Assembly: GCF_029867415.1 (NCBI RefSeq)
Contig: NC_081185.1
Location: forward strand, 86,663,251-86,727,250
Length of the DNA stretch: 64,000 bases
Reading direction: 5' to 3'
From: Vicia villosa
Taxonomy: Eukaryota; Streptophyta; Magnoliopsida; Fabales; Fabaceae
Of this stretch, positions 34,110 to 48,530 are shown piece after piece. Position numbers and translations under genes: made by a program. The notes under the pieces were generated by a model. The model was not told where the DNA came from. It searched no databases and saw only the letters and a program-made list of their open reading frames with translations. The first letter of the stretch is position 1. Every line of letters starts with the position of its first letter.

Positions 34110-35983
34110 TGTAACACCCCTTACTAACCCCGCGGCAATTTTAAAACAATTATTCAGAGTACATGAAATAAGGGTGCCACAATTCATAATAAACAAACAT
34201 CATTCAGTCATGTCATGCATTCACTGAGGTAATCATCATAAATTAAACGTTTCATGTTCACACAGCGGAAATTTATCAAAAACGGACTAAGTTTAACATC
34301 TTCAAAACTTATCCTTCAAAACATCAAAACATAACTAGAGTCATAATCATAAACTCTAAACAATCGCGTCCCCAGTGTTACAACTATCAGAGCATGACAC
34401 ATGACGCTACTAAAACACTGACTCATGAGCTAATCCTCACTGAGTCGAACAGCCGCTATCCTCAATCTGAAAATGACAACATGTAAGGGTGAGTCTCATC
34501 ATAATTAACAAATGTTATAAGGTTATAAAGCCATAACACATCACAGTTGTATCATTCACCCAATTGTTTCATAAACAGACATTCACAACAATCAAACCAA
34601 AATCAATACATCATTAATATTTACAACACTGGAATACATCCAATCATGTTATAAATTATGCATATGTATGAACTGACACTATGCATGTGGTACCAATCAT
34701 CATCAAATGGGGATAACCCATGACCGATCCAACATTGTCCAAGATACGGCCCTGCCAGCACAGATTCCACACGGTGGGAATCATGCCCTTCACTGATCCA
34801 ACACACCCTTATGGATACAGTATCATCAATGAGCATGAATGAATGCAACATATACAACATACTTCTACTATCATCATCATCAATCATCAACATCATCATC
34901 ATCATTCAAGTATGTTCATATATATTAACATCATCCAATTACAAGTCCATAATCATCATACACAAAACATACACGTATTTGCATCAATCATCATACTCAA
35001 CAAGAATAGCATACATGTATTTTCATCATTCTAAAAACCAATCAATCATCATCATATAGGTTATCCTACAAGGTTCGTTTAGCTCAAAACGGCGCATCAA
35101 ACGGACCAACGGTTAAAAAGTTATGCATCTTTGGACTTTTAAAATATCTCAAAACACCAACAGCACGCGGCGCCATCACCAGTTCGCGGCGCGCACTGAG
35201 CGTCCCAAAAATTCATTGGCTCTCTGCCAAGCTGTTCGCGGCGCAAACATCCACACGCGGCGTGAAACGAGAAAAAGTTACGCCTTCGCGGCGCGACCTG
35301 AGCGTATCACAACTTCCTGGCATTCTGCCCACCTGTTCGCGGCGCCACCCTGTACACGCGGCGCGAACCGGCGATTTCAGAAACCCCAACCTGCAGAAAA
35401 CAGCATTCTATGCATTCCAAACACACCCCAAACCATACCAGTACGAACCTAGAGAAATAGAATGCACAAACGAAACAAAATACGTCTCATAATACACCAA
35501 TTACACATCAATTGAGACCATAACAACGCAGACATCATAGATTCAAACATAGAGATCAAACATCCTACAATTGACTCAATCCTTAAACCTATCATATGAC
35601 TCAATCGACCCGAATTCCACATCTATTCAGTATTATCAACCCCTAACCCTATAATAGATGATAATCAGATAAGTCCCCCCTTACCTTAGACAAATTTCTT
35701 GATTTTTGGTCTCTCCCTCTACCGTTCTCCTTCACGTTCCTCGTTCCTCAGACTTCTGTTCTTTCACGTTCTTTCTTTCTTCCCAATTCCAATTATTTTA
35801 TGAAAATAATAATATTAGTAAAGGGCCTTCCTATATCACACCCCCCCCCCTTTTACTATTTCTCACATGGCCCAAATGCCATAAACCATTATTTATTTAT
35901 TATTTTCACAAAATCCTTAATAATTCTAATTATTAATTCAATATTCTTGATTAAATTAATATTAAAATTATACGGGCGTTACA
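34110..35983 (-). mobile_element. 5' LTR of the Tekay-like element (1874 bp)
   Basis: On the minus strand it runs from TGTAACGCCCGTATAA to GGGTGTTACA. It is followed by the primer site, gag and protease. It contains about eight GCGCCGCG-type motifs (35160-35375). Plus-strand sequence beyond 35983 belongs to element C, so this is the insertion junction; the other end is outside the window. Short Ile/Ser/His-rich ORFs here arise from ATC/ATT repeats (34860-35060). Confidence 0.88.
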
Positions 35984-36049
35984 GAAAAAGGTAGGCGTAA
36001 ACCAGGAATAGAATCAGACTTCACGAAAGAAGGAAATAGTCGACAGAAG

Positions 36050-36530
36050 CTTTCAAGATAAAACATGATTGAACTTCGAGAAGAGAATATCTGAGGCATA
36101 CATGAATGTGGCTACATCAAATGAATATCAAGGTAAAACATGATTGGACAACATCGAATGACAATCAAGATAAAGCATGATTGGGCAACACCAACTGACA
36201 ATCAAGGTAAAACATGATTGGATATCGTCAAAGGATAATCAAGGTAAAACATGATTGGATAATCATCAATAGACAATCAAGGTAAAACATGATTAGATAA
36301 TCATCACAGGTCCATCAAGGTAATACATGATTGGATGTCATTAAGGGATAATCAAGGTAAAACATGATTAGAGAATACCATGTGACAATCAAGGTAAAAC
36401 ATGATTAAAGAACACCAAGGTCAATCAAGGTAAAACATGATTTGAACTTTAAGAAGAAAATATCAAAAGCGTTTTAAGATAAACCATGAATGAAGCAGCA
36501 TCAAACGACAATCAAGATAAAACATGATTG
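36050..36530 (-). repeat. Tandem repeat in element C, period about 39 bp
   Basis: About 10 copies of a unit with core AATCAAGGTAAAACATGATT (plus strand), separated by more variable roughly 20-base spacers. Confidence 0.85.
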
Positions 36531-38563
36531 AACTCAGAGACATTCAAGAGTGGCATTGAATGAGGTAATAACACTTCATCGGATAGATACAGATAAAACG
36601 AATCAAAAGGATAAATTTGTTTTGGTAGGTGCCAAGTAAGTTGAACTTTGATCTCAAGGTAAGATGTTGATAACAACAGGACCTTGGAAGAATGTAAATG
36701 AGCATGGATTTGTTTCTATGCATGATGTTAAATTTTTCTATGCATGATGAATGCTCAATGCAATGTAGTTATTCATGACAACTGGGATTGACTCTTTTGT
36801 GAGGCAAGATTGGAGCTTTGATTCCTCAACACGGGAACTCTGAAAACTCTACTTGGAAAGAAGATGCTTGAACAAACTTCTTGTCACACTGATAATTGTA
36901 TCAAACAAATGATCCTTTGAGAAGGAATGATAAATTGTGCTTGGGGATTGCTGAAGAAGATTGCCCCTGATTGAATAATTGTTGCAAGTTAACTGATCAT
37001 GGCTTCAGTTGAACTATGTTGGAGATGAACTGATCATTGATTCAACTCTTGAAATGAATGTTGGGAAGACTTGCCACAGTATACATCTTGCAGAGGATAT
37101 TTTGATCAACAAATCTTGATTAAACATCTGAACAACAGGATCTTGAAGGAATGTGCCCCTGACAGGATCACTGATCAAGTTTCTCAACTGTTTGAACTTC
37201 CTAGAAGATGAGTGCTTACTTGCAAATAAAATTTTCATTCAAGAATGGTAATTTTAATGCAATGCTCAAAACATATTTTTGAAATTAAAGTCACTTTTAG
37301 AATGATGTTATATATGTGTAAAGCAAATGGAATCACTGGTCAAAACACAAAGGTTAAGACAATCAAAGTAAAAGATAAAGCAAAGATATGGTATCAACAT
37401 AAATGATTGGTAAATCTCTTGGGAGTCAGCTTACGCAACCTTGTTGTAGTATGCTTTCAAAATAAACCTTGCTTCAATTAGGGCTTTTGAAGGTTGTAGT
37501 GTGGTTAGGTTCACGGTTTAAAAAACAAAAGGTATAAGGCTCAAATTTTTTGTAACCCACCCCATATTCGTGATGATCTTCAGTCCTAAACTTAGTTAAC
37601 TCAAACTATGCATTCAGGTTCCAAGAGACTTCTGGAATTTTCACCTGTTGTAATGATGATAGCTCACAAGCCAAGAAAACTTAGAGATGGCAGTCACTTC
37701 TTCCTTTTGATAGTCACAACATTTTGTGGTTCAAGAATTTATTGACTTATCTCTCCTTTTTTCCTTCTTTTGATTTCCCTAACTTTTGCCTGAACTGTTT
37801 ATTTTGACCTTACAGTCAGCAGGATGCCTTAATTTTTGCCTAAGTCATTTTTTGATTTTGACTTAGCAGGCTTTTCTTTGATTTTCTTTTTTGATACTTT
37901 TTTTGAAAGATAGTGACTATCCTGCTTAATGATTATAATGACCCATCATTGGCTTTTGATTGGCATCTCCGACACTTCTTTGATGTATGTGGAGGAAAGC
38001 TTGTGATTGAAACACTTGTTGGAAGGAGTACTGAATGATTCTCTTGAAAGTGAATGCACATCCAAATTAACTGAGAACTACCCTACCCCAGGTTAAAATG
38101 TGGGTTATTTCGTATAGAAAGAAACACCAACTTCTAGGCTCAAAGGGGTTGACGAGGGATTAACTTCCTTATTTCTCCAGTGTTTAGGAATTGAAACAAT
38201 GCCTGTACATCATCAGCAAAGTTTTATTTGAAAGCATACAGTTCAACAACTTGGGTATTTTGTTGTCATCACCCTCCCTCCAATCTTTGCATAAAACACA
38301 AGTTTGATAGAGAAAGCAAAATAGGACAAAAGTTTTGTAAAAGAAGCATAAACATAGACATAGTAGATGAAAATGAATTCAAACATACGATGCTCATTTC
38401 ATTAAAACTAACATTCAGGAATAAACAAAGTTTAAAAGCAAACAATACAACTGAGGAAATGCAAACAGTAGGGAAACACGGCCTAGTGACTAATCAGTGA
38501 CGAGGATGAGTTGTCTTGTCTTGATACACTGGCTTTAGGGAGATAATTGTCTTTGACCCGTTT

Positions 38564-38780
38564 TCAGCCATTCTGATTCGGCAAAGTATTAGTGACAACA
38601 TTGGGACCAACATTCTTAAAAGATAGCATCTTTGATCTAACCAACTCTTGAACTCTGGCCTTCAAAGGGAAACATCTTTCTAAATCATGGCCCGCTGCCC
38701 CTTGACGGAAAGGACAATGAAGATCAGACCTAAAACCTTCTGGAAGAGCATTCCGAGGAGGAAGAATCAGCTTGATGGTA
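38564..38780 (-). pseudogene. Gag knuckle fragment of element C
   Basis: The minus-strand translation LHCPFRQGAAGHDLERCFP, followed by KARVQELVRSK, matches the knuckle module of element B's gag (RCEFHSGAPGHDVENC, then QIQDLIDSK). Upstream coding is lost after about 38780, where the frame carries on with unrelated low-complexity sequence. No complete gag is present in this copy. Confidence 0.65.
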
Positions 38781-39791
38781 TACAAACAACTTCGAAGATG
38801 GAGACAGACAAGGATAAGTTTCATGGATAACCTGGATGTATGTATGCGAATGATGCAATTGTTGTTTAAATTTTTTTTTAGTTTTAAAGAACTTAAGATA
38901 TTAATTTGCAAACATTCAAGCATTGGATTAATGCATTGATCAAGTTATCATCAAAATCAATCATCCATTTTGGTGGATTAGAGTTTTCACCCCATCAACA
39001 CCCAAGATCCATTGAGTTTGACGAAACTTACGATGTTTACAAAAAAAAGACCTTTGAGTTCATTGGAAATCAAAGGAAAATATTTTTATGAATGTATGAA
39101 TGCATGAATATATGTATGCATGGATGTATGAATGCCACATATACAGACATGGTAACACAAACATGGTGCACATAAGATAGGTTCAAAAGTTCAACGTCAC
39201 GAGCATGAGGTCAAAGAACCAAACATGGGATAGTAATAGGGGTTAATCACCTGCACAACATGTTCTACTGATACGTCAGAGTCCACATTCTTCTTTCGGA
39301 TATTACCGGCTTGCACAACTGAACTTGTGAGCCAATAATATTCTTAAGAAAAACTCGTCTGCGTGTGATTCTCCGCATGACAACTAACCCAAGTCTACAC
39401 CTGAATAGTTTCTGCATCACAACCTAAGAAGGCCAAGATGGGATAATGGGTTCTACGGTCAACTCAGCTTCTATAGTTCAATGAAAGCAATAATGTTTTC
39501 GCAAATGAACTTGCTAAACATATACTACCAGCAAGGAATCTCCACTGAGCGGAAGGATTCTCATGACAGCTTGTTAAGGACTGAACTCCTTGTATGTCAT
39601 ACATGACTTTACCTCCACCTAATTCTTATGTGTACTTAATCCGGGTTAGGATTTGTCCATAATGTATCTCAAATGACGGAATGACACATATATCATGAAA
39701 TAAAAAATATGTACAAAATAAACAAGTATAAGCAACTATTAAAGTGATCTAAAACTCTAAGGTAACCCCTCTTTTAAAAAGCTTTGTCAAG

Positions 39792-39809
39792 TCCCCAGCA
39801 GAGTCGCCA
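39792..39809 (-). promoter_or_regulatory. Primer binding site of element C (tRNA-Arg type)
   Basis: The minus strand reads TGGCGACTCTGCTGGGGA, four bases after the LTR end at 39814. It matches B's site except for one base. Confidence 0.85.
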
Positions 39810-40382
39810 GTTCTGTAACTCGGTTTTTCGACGAACTGACTCCTTGCTCTTTTTTTTTTGCAAGAGTCTCCACCGACTTTTATTTTGTCCAATATTTAGG
39901 AAAGGCATAAAAGAACAGAAAAAAGACCTTCTGACAGATTTTGGGTTCGGGGGGTTGGTTATACAAAGGGAAGGTTTTAAGCACCCTTTGAATCCATGGT
40001 TATCCATGGGCTCTTAATTGCTTAGCTCAATTTTGTTTAAATGCTTTATTGATTTGAAAATAGAAGAAGTGAAGATGGACAATAGGTCACATAGGTCTTT
40101 GAAGAGTTTCACCGGGAATAATGCCCTTCAAATACCAGATGAAAGTTTCTGGAAATAGATGAGAAGTTTTGAAAACACGTTGTTTGTAAATGAAAGGTGT
40201 TTGAGCAAGCAATTAGGAGTTACCTACTCTCAATTTATAAGATCTTTCCTATGCATTTAATACTTTTCTTAAATGATGGTATGATTTAAAAAAAAAAAAG
40301 TAATAAGAGGGAAAACCATAGAGGTGAAAGTGTGCAAAGTGCTTTTTTTTTAAGTTTTATCTTGATTAGAAATGTTTTAGCT

Positions 40383-41790
40383 CAAAGGTAAAAATATGGT
40401 CCAAGTGGACAAAAGGAAGATGACAGAAACATAAACAATGCGTCCAAATGGACAAAGAAAAAATAGCGGAAGCATAAATAATATGTCCAAATGGACAAAG
40501 AGAAAATAGCGGAAACATAAATAATATGTCCAAATGGACAAAGAAAAAATAGCGGAAACATAAATAATATGTCCAAATGGACAAAGAGAAAATAACATAA
40601 ACATAAATAATACGTCCAAATGGACAAAGAGAAAATGACAGAAACATAAATAATACGTCCAAATGGACAAAGAGAAAATAGCAGAAACATAAATAATACG
40701 TCCAAATGGACAAAGAGAAAATAGCAGAAACATAAATAATACGTCCAAATGGACAAAGAGAAAATAACAGAAACATAAATGAAATTCTGGACTCAGACAC
40801 GCGATGTCTTACACGATGTCACGACATCACTATCTGAATGTTTTTAAACAAATGACCAAAAAGTAAACATAAAATAACACAGGAAAATTGTTAACCCAGT
40901 TCGGTGCAAACACACCTACATCTGGGGGCTACCAAGCCAGGGAGGAAGTCCACTATAAGTAATATTAATTCAAGGTAATACAACTCAATATTACGCCTTT
41001 CACTTAATATCTACCCAATGCAACTTCAATCTAAACCGCTAGACTAGAGCTCCTACTCACTCCCCCTCAATCACAGCAGTGATGAAAAACTAACAGACGA
41101 AAAGCAAACGAAGACACCCTTCAAAACACACCTTGATCTTGCTTAAAAGCTTCGATCAAGAACAATAGTACTCTTGCTTAAAAGCTTTGAGTACTTTTTA
41201 CAACTCAAAACAAAAACGCCTAGACCAAGACAATCATCATGATGATTGTTTGGCTTACAATAAATCTAGTACACAAACGAACAACACAACAAACTTCTGG
41301 ACGCCAAACCCTTAAAAAAAAACGCATCCAGCAGCTTCTTCATTTGATATATATAACCTTGCAGCAGCTGGGTCTTGGATCCAATAATAATTTTAAACCA
41401 AATTAAAACCATTTCCATAAGGCAAAGATCCATCGCATAACGTTGTTCTGAAACAAAACAATATCCAAAGTTTCCAAAAGAGGCGCGCAAAGACTTAACA
41501 GATCAAATAACCAAAACGCGAACATAGTAAAACACAGCAGCTTCGGATGTCATGACATCGGTCTTGACATCAGTAAAAACCTGCACAAGAAAAACTTCAA
41601 AACAATGCATGTCATGACACCGGTCTTGACATGATAAAGACACTATTTGTTTTACCAAAAAATACAGCCAATCAAAAACATCTACAATAAATAATACGTC
41701 CAAATGGACAAAGAGAAAATAACAGAAATATAAATAATACATCCAAATGGACAAAGAGAAAATAACATAAACATAAATAATAAATAATAA
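40383..41790 (-). repeat. 43-bp minisatellite in LTR C, split by a solo LTR
   Basis: Copies of GTCCAAATGGACAAAGAGAA followed by AATAGCAGAAACATAAATAA run from 40383 to 40779 (about nine) and continue after the insertion from 41687 to about 41790 (about two more). The three long minus-strand ORFs here are the same repeat read in three frames. Confidence 0.9.
40780..41686 (-). mobile_element. Solo LTR (907 bp) with ATAAA target duplication
   Basis: On the plus strand TGAAATTCTGG...CATCTACA is flanked by ATAAA at 40775-40779 and 41687-41691. It interrupts the minisatellite exactly between units. No internal region or second LTR remains, so it is a solo LTR. A TATATATAT run at about 41350 and repeated AAGCTTTTAAGCAAGA segments favour minus-strand orientation and a Ty1/copia type, but lineage is not certain. 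Confidence 0.8.
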
Positions 41791-44204
41791 AATAAAGCAT
41801 AAAGCAAGAAATATAAAGAACAATATAATAAAATGCGGAAATTAAAGTCAATTGTTAGTATGTTAGCACGTGAATCATCTTGAAGCTAGTCAAGTATATC
41901 CACGATGTTAGTGAAGATCGATGGTGAGTGAATGATGATCTCGGATTTAAAGTTAATGAAAATTTATCAGAAGTTTGATAGAATCATAGCGACTACACGA
42001 TATCTTAAATCTAAAACAAATTAAACCTAATTCATTTTTTTTTGTTTTTTTTTTTTTGTTTTTTTTTTTTGTTTTTTTAAGTTAATTAAAAGCAAATTAA
42101 ACAAATAGTTATACAAATAATTAAACTTAACAAGAAAAATAAATCTAGTTATGTATAAAATTAGTATATAATATATAAACCTAATTTAACAAAATAAAAT
42201 ATTTTTTTTCGAATTTTTTGATAGGTTAGAAATAATTAAAAAAAGCAAATATATACATAATTACTAACTAATTAAGCAAAATAAATTAACTATGAATAAA
42301 AATAAATATTTTTATGTCAAATATTAGATTATAAAAATATAAACCTAAATCTAAAAGGAAAATATTTTTGGAGTTTTTTGATTGGTTGAAAATAATTAAA
42401 AAGCAATGTTTACATAATTACTAATTAATTAAGAAAAATAAATTAATTATGAAAAGAAATAAAATATTTTTATGTTAAAAATTAAATAAACATTTTATCA
42501 ACTTAAAACTAAAATTAAAACATTTTTTTTTGAGAAATTGAAAATATGCATAAATATGGAGTTTTTAATTCATGAACTCCTAACACTACTACATATTAAA
42601 AACTACATTGTACTTACTCTATGATGTCCCAAGAGTGGAATAGAGTGATTGAAATTGATTGAAGGTGGCTATTTGAATGAGCCTTGATTTTTACAAGTTT
42701 ATTGAAACTTTTGAAAAATATAAAACTCTTAAGCTATGGCTTTGTTGTTGTTGTTATGCTCTCCCTTTTTTTTCTCTCTTTTTTTTCTCTCCCTTGAATG
42801 AAGAAAATGAAGCTCTATTTATAGGCAAATGATTTAATATGGAAGCCTTGCAAGTGGAAATTGTCATGATTGATTTTGTGGAAAAAGAATGGAATATTCT
42901 TTTATGCTAGGTTAAAAACTTAACCATGATTTAAGCACTCAATTATTATTCTCTTCAATCTTGCAATTTTATCTTTAAGAATCTTGAATGGTCATTTCTT
43001 GCATCACATGAAGCTTCCTTGCATTATCCTTGAATTATCTTTGAATTATCTCACTTTAATTGAATTTTAAATAAATAAAATTCAATAAAAAATGAAATAA
43101 AAATGTCATGAATCATGGATATATTTTGACTTCCCTTAACCATATTATAATCAAGATTGAATCACAAAAGAATTGGCCTTTTTGAAAAAAAAATCAAGTT
43201 TTGGTCATTACTTGTTTCATGCATTTTTCCAAAAAAGGTGAACTTCATCAAGGCATATCTCCCTCAATTTTGATCCTATGAAAGTGTTCTTGTACTTTTT
43301 GGAAAGCCCAAGATATCCTCTACAAGCCACTTTGGAAGCTTTTTTGCATTTGGAGAAGTTATCTTAATGATATGGGCTTTGACAAAAAACAGCTTTTTGT
43401 TGACTTTCAAAATGACCTGTAATGTTTTGACTTATATCTCTTATGCGGAAGCATTTCTTGACCTCGGGCCCAACATCAAAGTTGTAGAGAATTTAATTTC
43501 CTTGAGAATGAGCTTTGGTTGGAATTTTTCTGATAAATTATGAGAGAGTTATGGTCGGTCAAAGTTCAGTTGACTTTTAGGTAAAAAACTTTAATTTTGC
43601 AATTTTGAGTTTTGTTGATTTCTAAACTTTTCTTGATGAATTATGATCAATCCTTTATCAAATGATGAATATTACTTCAAATGATTGATGTTGACCAAAA
43701 ATATTGATTTTTGACTGCAGTTGACTTTTTTCAAATGAGTTGCAGTTTTACGATCTTTCAATGAATCAAGGTCTTCTCCTCCGTTGAATGATATGAATGG
43801 AATATAATGTTGATTTGAAGGCCTTTGAATCATAATTTGAGTCTTGTAATCATCTCCTGATTAAAAGACAATCCTCTGGTGAAATTAGGTCAAAACCCTA
43901 ATTTGGCGCTTCGGGCGATCTAGAGAGTTGCCTGCCTTAAACTGAGCCATCCTTGGACTTGAATATTGATTGAAGGAACCTTTGAATCTTGAGAGAAGGT
44001 TGAACCTCTTGTGGGCCTCAAAACCCTAATTTCTTCAACTTTCTCTTGATCATTCTTCTGTTTTTTTGACACACAAGTAACAAACTTTTTTTTTAATATT
44101 TTTTGTTAGTAAATAAAAATATGCATGATGATAAATAATAATGATAATGATCATAACGCTTAGAAAATGATGGGATCTCAGAGGTCCAAAATTGGGGTGC
44201 AACA

Positions 44205-45000
44205 CACAGGCCACAATTGTGGTCTATTGGTTGAATACACAATGTCTCTTGGGGAAGAACCTTAGTCTAGTTCATCTCACTCACATCAAATTCTTCATGA
44301 AATTGAAACTCACTATCCTCATAACTACTCTCAGTTGCCACATAATCCTCATCAATGTTTCTTCAGCCTCAATATTATTAGCAACACCATTAACCTCAAT
44401 GTTATCTTCCTCATTACCAACTCCAGCCTCAACATTATTAGCAACACAATCATCCTCAATGTTATCTTCCTCATTACTAACTTCAGCCTCAACATTGTTA
44501 GCAACACCATCCTCAATGTTATCTTCTTCATTACCTACTCCAGCCTCAACATCCTCATCATCACCATCAACCTCAATGTGGACTTCTTCATCAATATCAA
44601 CCTCAATGTTATTTGCATTTTTGAATCCAATGCATTGTACATCATCATCAACCTCAATGTTAGCATCTAACTCACTTCCATCAACAATATCAGGAATTTC
44701 AACTTCATGCTCCACATATAAGTCAACTACTTCATATCCTTCCACATCTTTTGAAAATTGCAGAACATCCTTATCATTATTCAATAGTCTAAGACCACTA
44801 GCAAAACTATATGTAGGGTTCCAATACCATGGGCACTTAATATTTGCATAACCCTTATTCTTAATCATACCTCGTATCTCCATGTATGACATATAGTCTA
44901 CATCCCAACCCCATTTCATCTCAGTAACTTGGCCATTAACATACCACTTAACAGATTCCTCAACTAATTATTCTCTATGGTGTATCCTCAATCTAACCTT
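44205..45000 (-). pseudogene. MULE transposase N-terminal fragment
   Basis: The minus-strand translation begins near KVRLRIHHRE and continues past a TAA to KWYVNGQVTEMKWGWDVDY and MSYMEI, the N-terminal domain common to plant MuDR-like transposases. A long acidic Asn/Glu/Asp region with repeats of NIEDxVANNVEA follows. There is a stop at about 44968 and a frameshift at about 44345, after which the other frame gives ATESSYEDSEFQFHEEF and a TAG where Trp would be expected. The fragment is cut at 44204 by element C. A possible first exon (45230-45335, MKFHPPSRLSSSSPSS...) is unproven. Confidence 0.75.
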
Positions 45001-45339
45001 GTTAGTCTTAGGAGGCCTGGCAAATATTCGACAAAAACATTTACAAATTAACAAACAAACACTAACATAACACAAACAAACACTGAGAAACACACGGGAC
45101 CACAAATGCACATAAACAATGCCCAACAAATAAACAAACAACGGGACCACAAACAAATCAACAAACCAAAGTGATTTAGGGTCCACTGACAATAGAAAAA
45201 GGGATAAGCCAAGCAAATAAACACACAATAGTTGACCTCTTCATTTCTATTCTTCTGATGTTTTGGAGTCGTCATTTTCGGTCTCAAACTTGAAGGTGAA
45301 CTTGAACTTAAGCGCGATGGTGGATGAAACTTCAAGAAC

Positions 45340-45718
45340 TTGACTCAAGAAGGGTGGATGGGAACGAAAAGGATGGATGGAAACAAAAATTAGGGCAACG
45401 ATGATTGGGAAAAGGGACTTCAGAACTTATGGTTGTTTCTAATAATAATAATCTGAAACGTTACAAATATTAAAACAATAAAAATTATGTTATAATTAAT
45501 TAAAAATTCATCGTACTTTATAGAAATTATAATATTCAATTTATTAATAAAATATATTCAATTCATTAAAACACATGACACATCAACTAAAATGGATGGG
45601 GACCATGTAAATCCATGTTAAACTATGGGATAAGATTCGTTAGTCTTGTAATAAGGGAACGCTTTGTTTAAAAAGTCCAAACTAAGAAGATAAAAAATGC
45701 ATTTAAGCCTAATAATAA
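45340..45718. other. AT-rich spacer
   Basis: No gene or clear repeat seen. Confidence 0.6.
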
Positions 45719-45727
45719 TATAAAATT

Positions 45728-46868
45728 GAGTGAAGACCCATTTTGGTCCCTCACAAATATTACACGAGTCAAATTAGTCCCTCACAAAAAAATTGACCCA
45801 ACTTAATCCCTTACAAAATTTAACCGGATCATATTAGTCCTTCTGCTAATATTTTTCTTAAATCGGTTTTTTCTACTTCTAAATCGGTTCTTTTCATACT
45901 TCTAAACCGTGACTGGACTGACACGTTAGATTTTTTTTTAAATACTAAATTAATTTTTATTTTTAATTTCATTGTTAAACAGTTATCAATGAATAATATC
46001 AAAAAAGCCAAAATTATTTCTTATAAAGTAATTTTTAAACAAGTAATTTCCATGATTTCTACTAATATTAACAAATTCTATACATAAATTTTTACCTATG
46101 AGGTCTCAAATCCAAGTCCCTTCAAGTTAAATGATTTTCACTTTACAACTAGACAAATCAATTTCTATCGTTAATAAAGTGACTATCATTTACAACTAGA
46201 AAAATCAATTTCTATTGTTAGTAAAACAACTATTATTTATAACAAGACAAATCAATTTCTATTGTTAGTAAAGTGATTATCATTTACAACTAGATAAATC
46301 AATTTCTATTGCTAATAAAGTGATTATCATTTACAACTGGACAAATCAATTTCTACGGTTAGTAAAGTGACTATCAATAACAACTAGACAAATCAATTTC
46401 TATTGTTAGTAAAGTGACTATTATTTAAAAATAGACAAATCAATTTCTATTGTATTAAATTGACTGTCATTTAATCTGAAAAGACTTAGGTTCGAGGCCA
46501 TATTGATACAAATTTGTATTTTTTATTTTAAATTTAGAATTGTTTAAGATTAACCACGTGGGCCTGAGTTCAACTCCTTATAAGAAACAATTTTGGCTTT
46601 TTTATATTATTAATTTATAATTGCTTAAAAATGAAATTAAAAATAAAAATCAATTTAGTATTTAAAAAATAAAAAATAAATAAAATCCAACGTGGCAGTC
46701 CAGTCACAGTTTAAAACTAGAAAAAAAAACTGATTTGAGAAAAATATTAGCAGAAGGACTAATATGATCCGGTTAAATTTTGTAAGAGATTAAGTTGGGT
46801 CAATTTTTTTGTGAGGGATTAATTTGACTCATGTAATATTTGTGAGGGACCAAAATGGATCTTCACTC
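45728..46868. mobile_element. Mutator-type MITE, 1141 bp, long terminal inverted repeats
   Basis: GAGTGAAG...CTTCACTC ends lie inside the 9-bp duplication TATAAAATT (45719-45727 and 46869-46877). The inverted arms run about 290 bases (to about 46020 and from about 46580) with some 10% mismatch. The centre (46135-46450) has about seven tandem units of about 47 bp containing AAATCAATTTCTATTGTTAG. No transposase is encoded. The 9-bp duplication and long arms fit Mutator-like elements. Confidence 0.88.
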
Positions 46869-46927
46869 TATAAAATTTTAAGAACTTGTGAAATAAATAA
46901 TAAATAAAATAAATATAAGAAATTACA

Positions 46928-48121
<1,194 letters not shown>

Positions 48122-48125
48122 AAAT

Positions 48126-48301
<176 letters not shown>

Positions 48302-48530
48302 TTTAGGGTTTATCCTATACAAAAATAGCTCAATTAATTTTTTTATATAAATTAAGTACAGAAATTAAAACATTTAATTCTTTGTAAAAATAAACAGAAG
48401 TATGACTAAAATAAGTTATTTTTTTATAAAAAAAAATACTAATTACAATTTATTTATATTAATGAATAAATGTAAATAAATATTATCGTTATAGATGGAA
48501 GTCTAAACCGGAGACTACACCTATTTTATG

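Larger units (their letters stand above)
35984..39791 (-). mobile_element. Internal region of Ogre-type element C (partial)
   Basis: Minus-strand internal sequence between C's primer site and the Tekay-like insertion. It contains a damaged gag (38564-38780) and a tandem repeat (36050-36530); the rest has no credible ORF. Confidence 0.7.
39814..44204 (-). mobile_element. 5' LTR of Ogre-type element C
   Basis: On the minus strand it starts TGTTGCACCCCAATTTTGG and ends GAGTTACA before the primer site. It has a CTATAAATAG box at 42814-42823, a minisatellite of about 43 bp, and the U5 motif at about 39940-39986. It is about 3.5 kb once the 907-bp solo LTR is discounted. Its outer edge cuts a MULE coding sequence at 44204/44205. 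The exact edge could be 44204 or 44206, and the partner LTR is not in the window. Confidence 0.8.

Noticed and set aside
40366..40800. Three overlapping minus-strand ORFs of 123-144 codons that look like a membrane repeat protein
   Set aside because: The same 43-bp minisatellite read in three frames inside an LTR.
44192..44851. 219-codon Ser/Thr-rich plus-strand ORF
   Set aside because: Antisense of the acidic Asn/Glu repeat region of the MULE fragment on the other strand.
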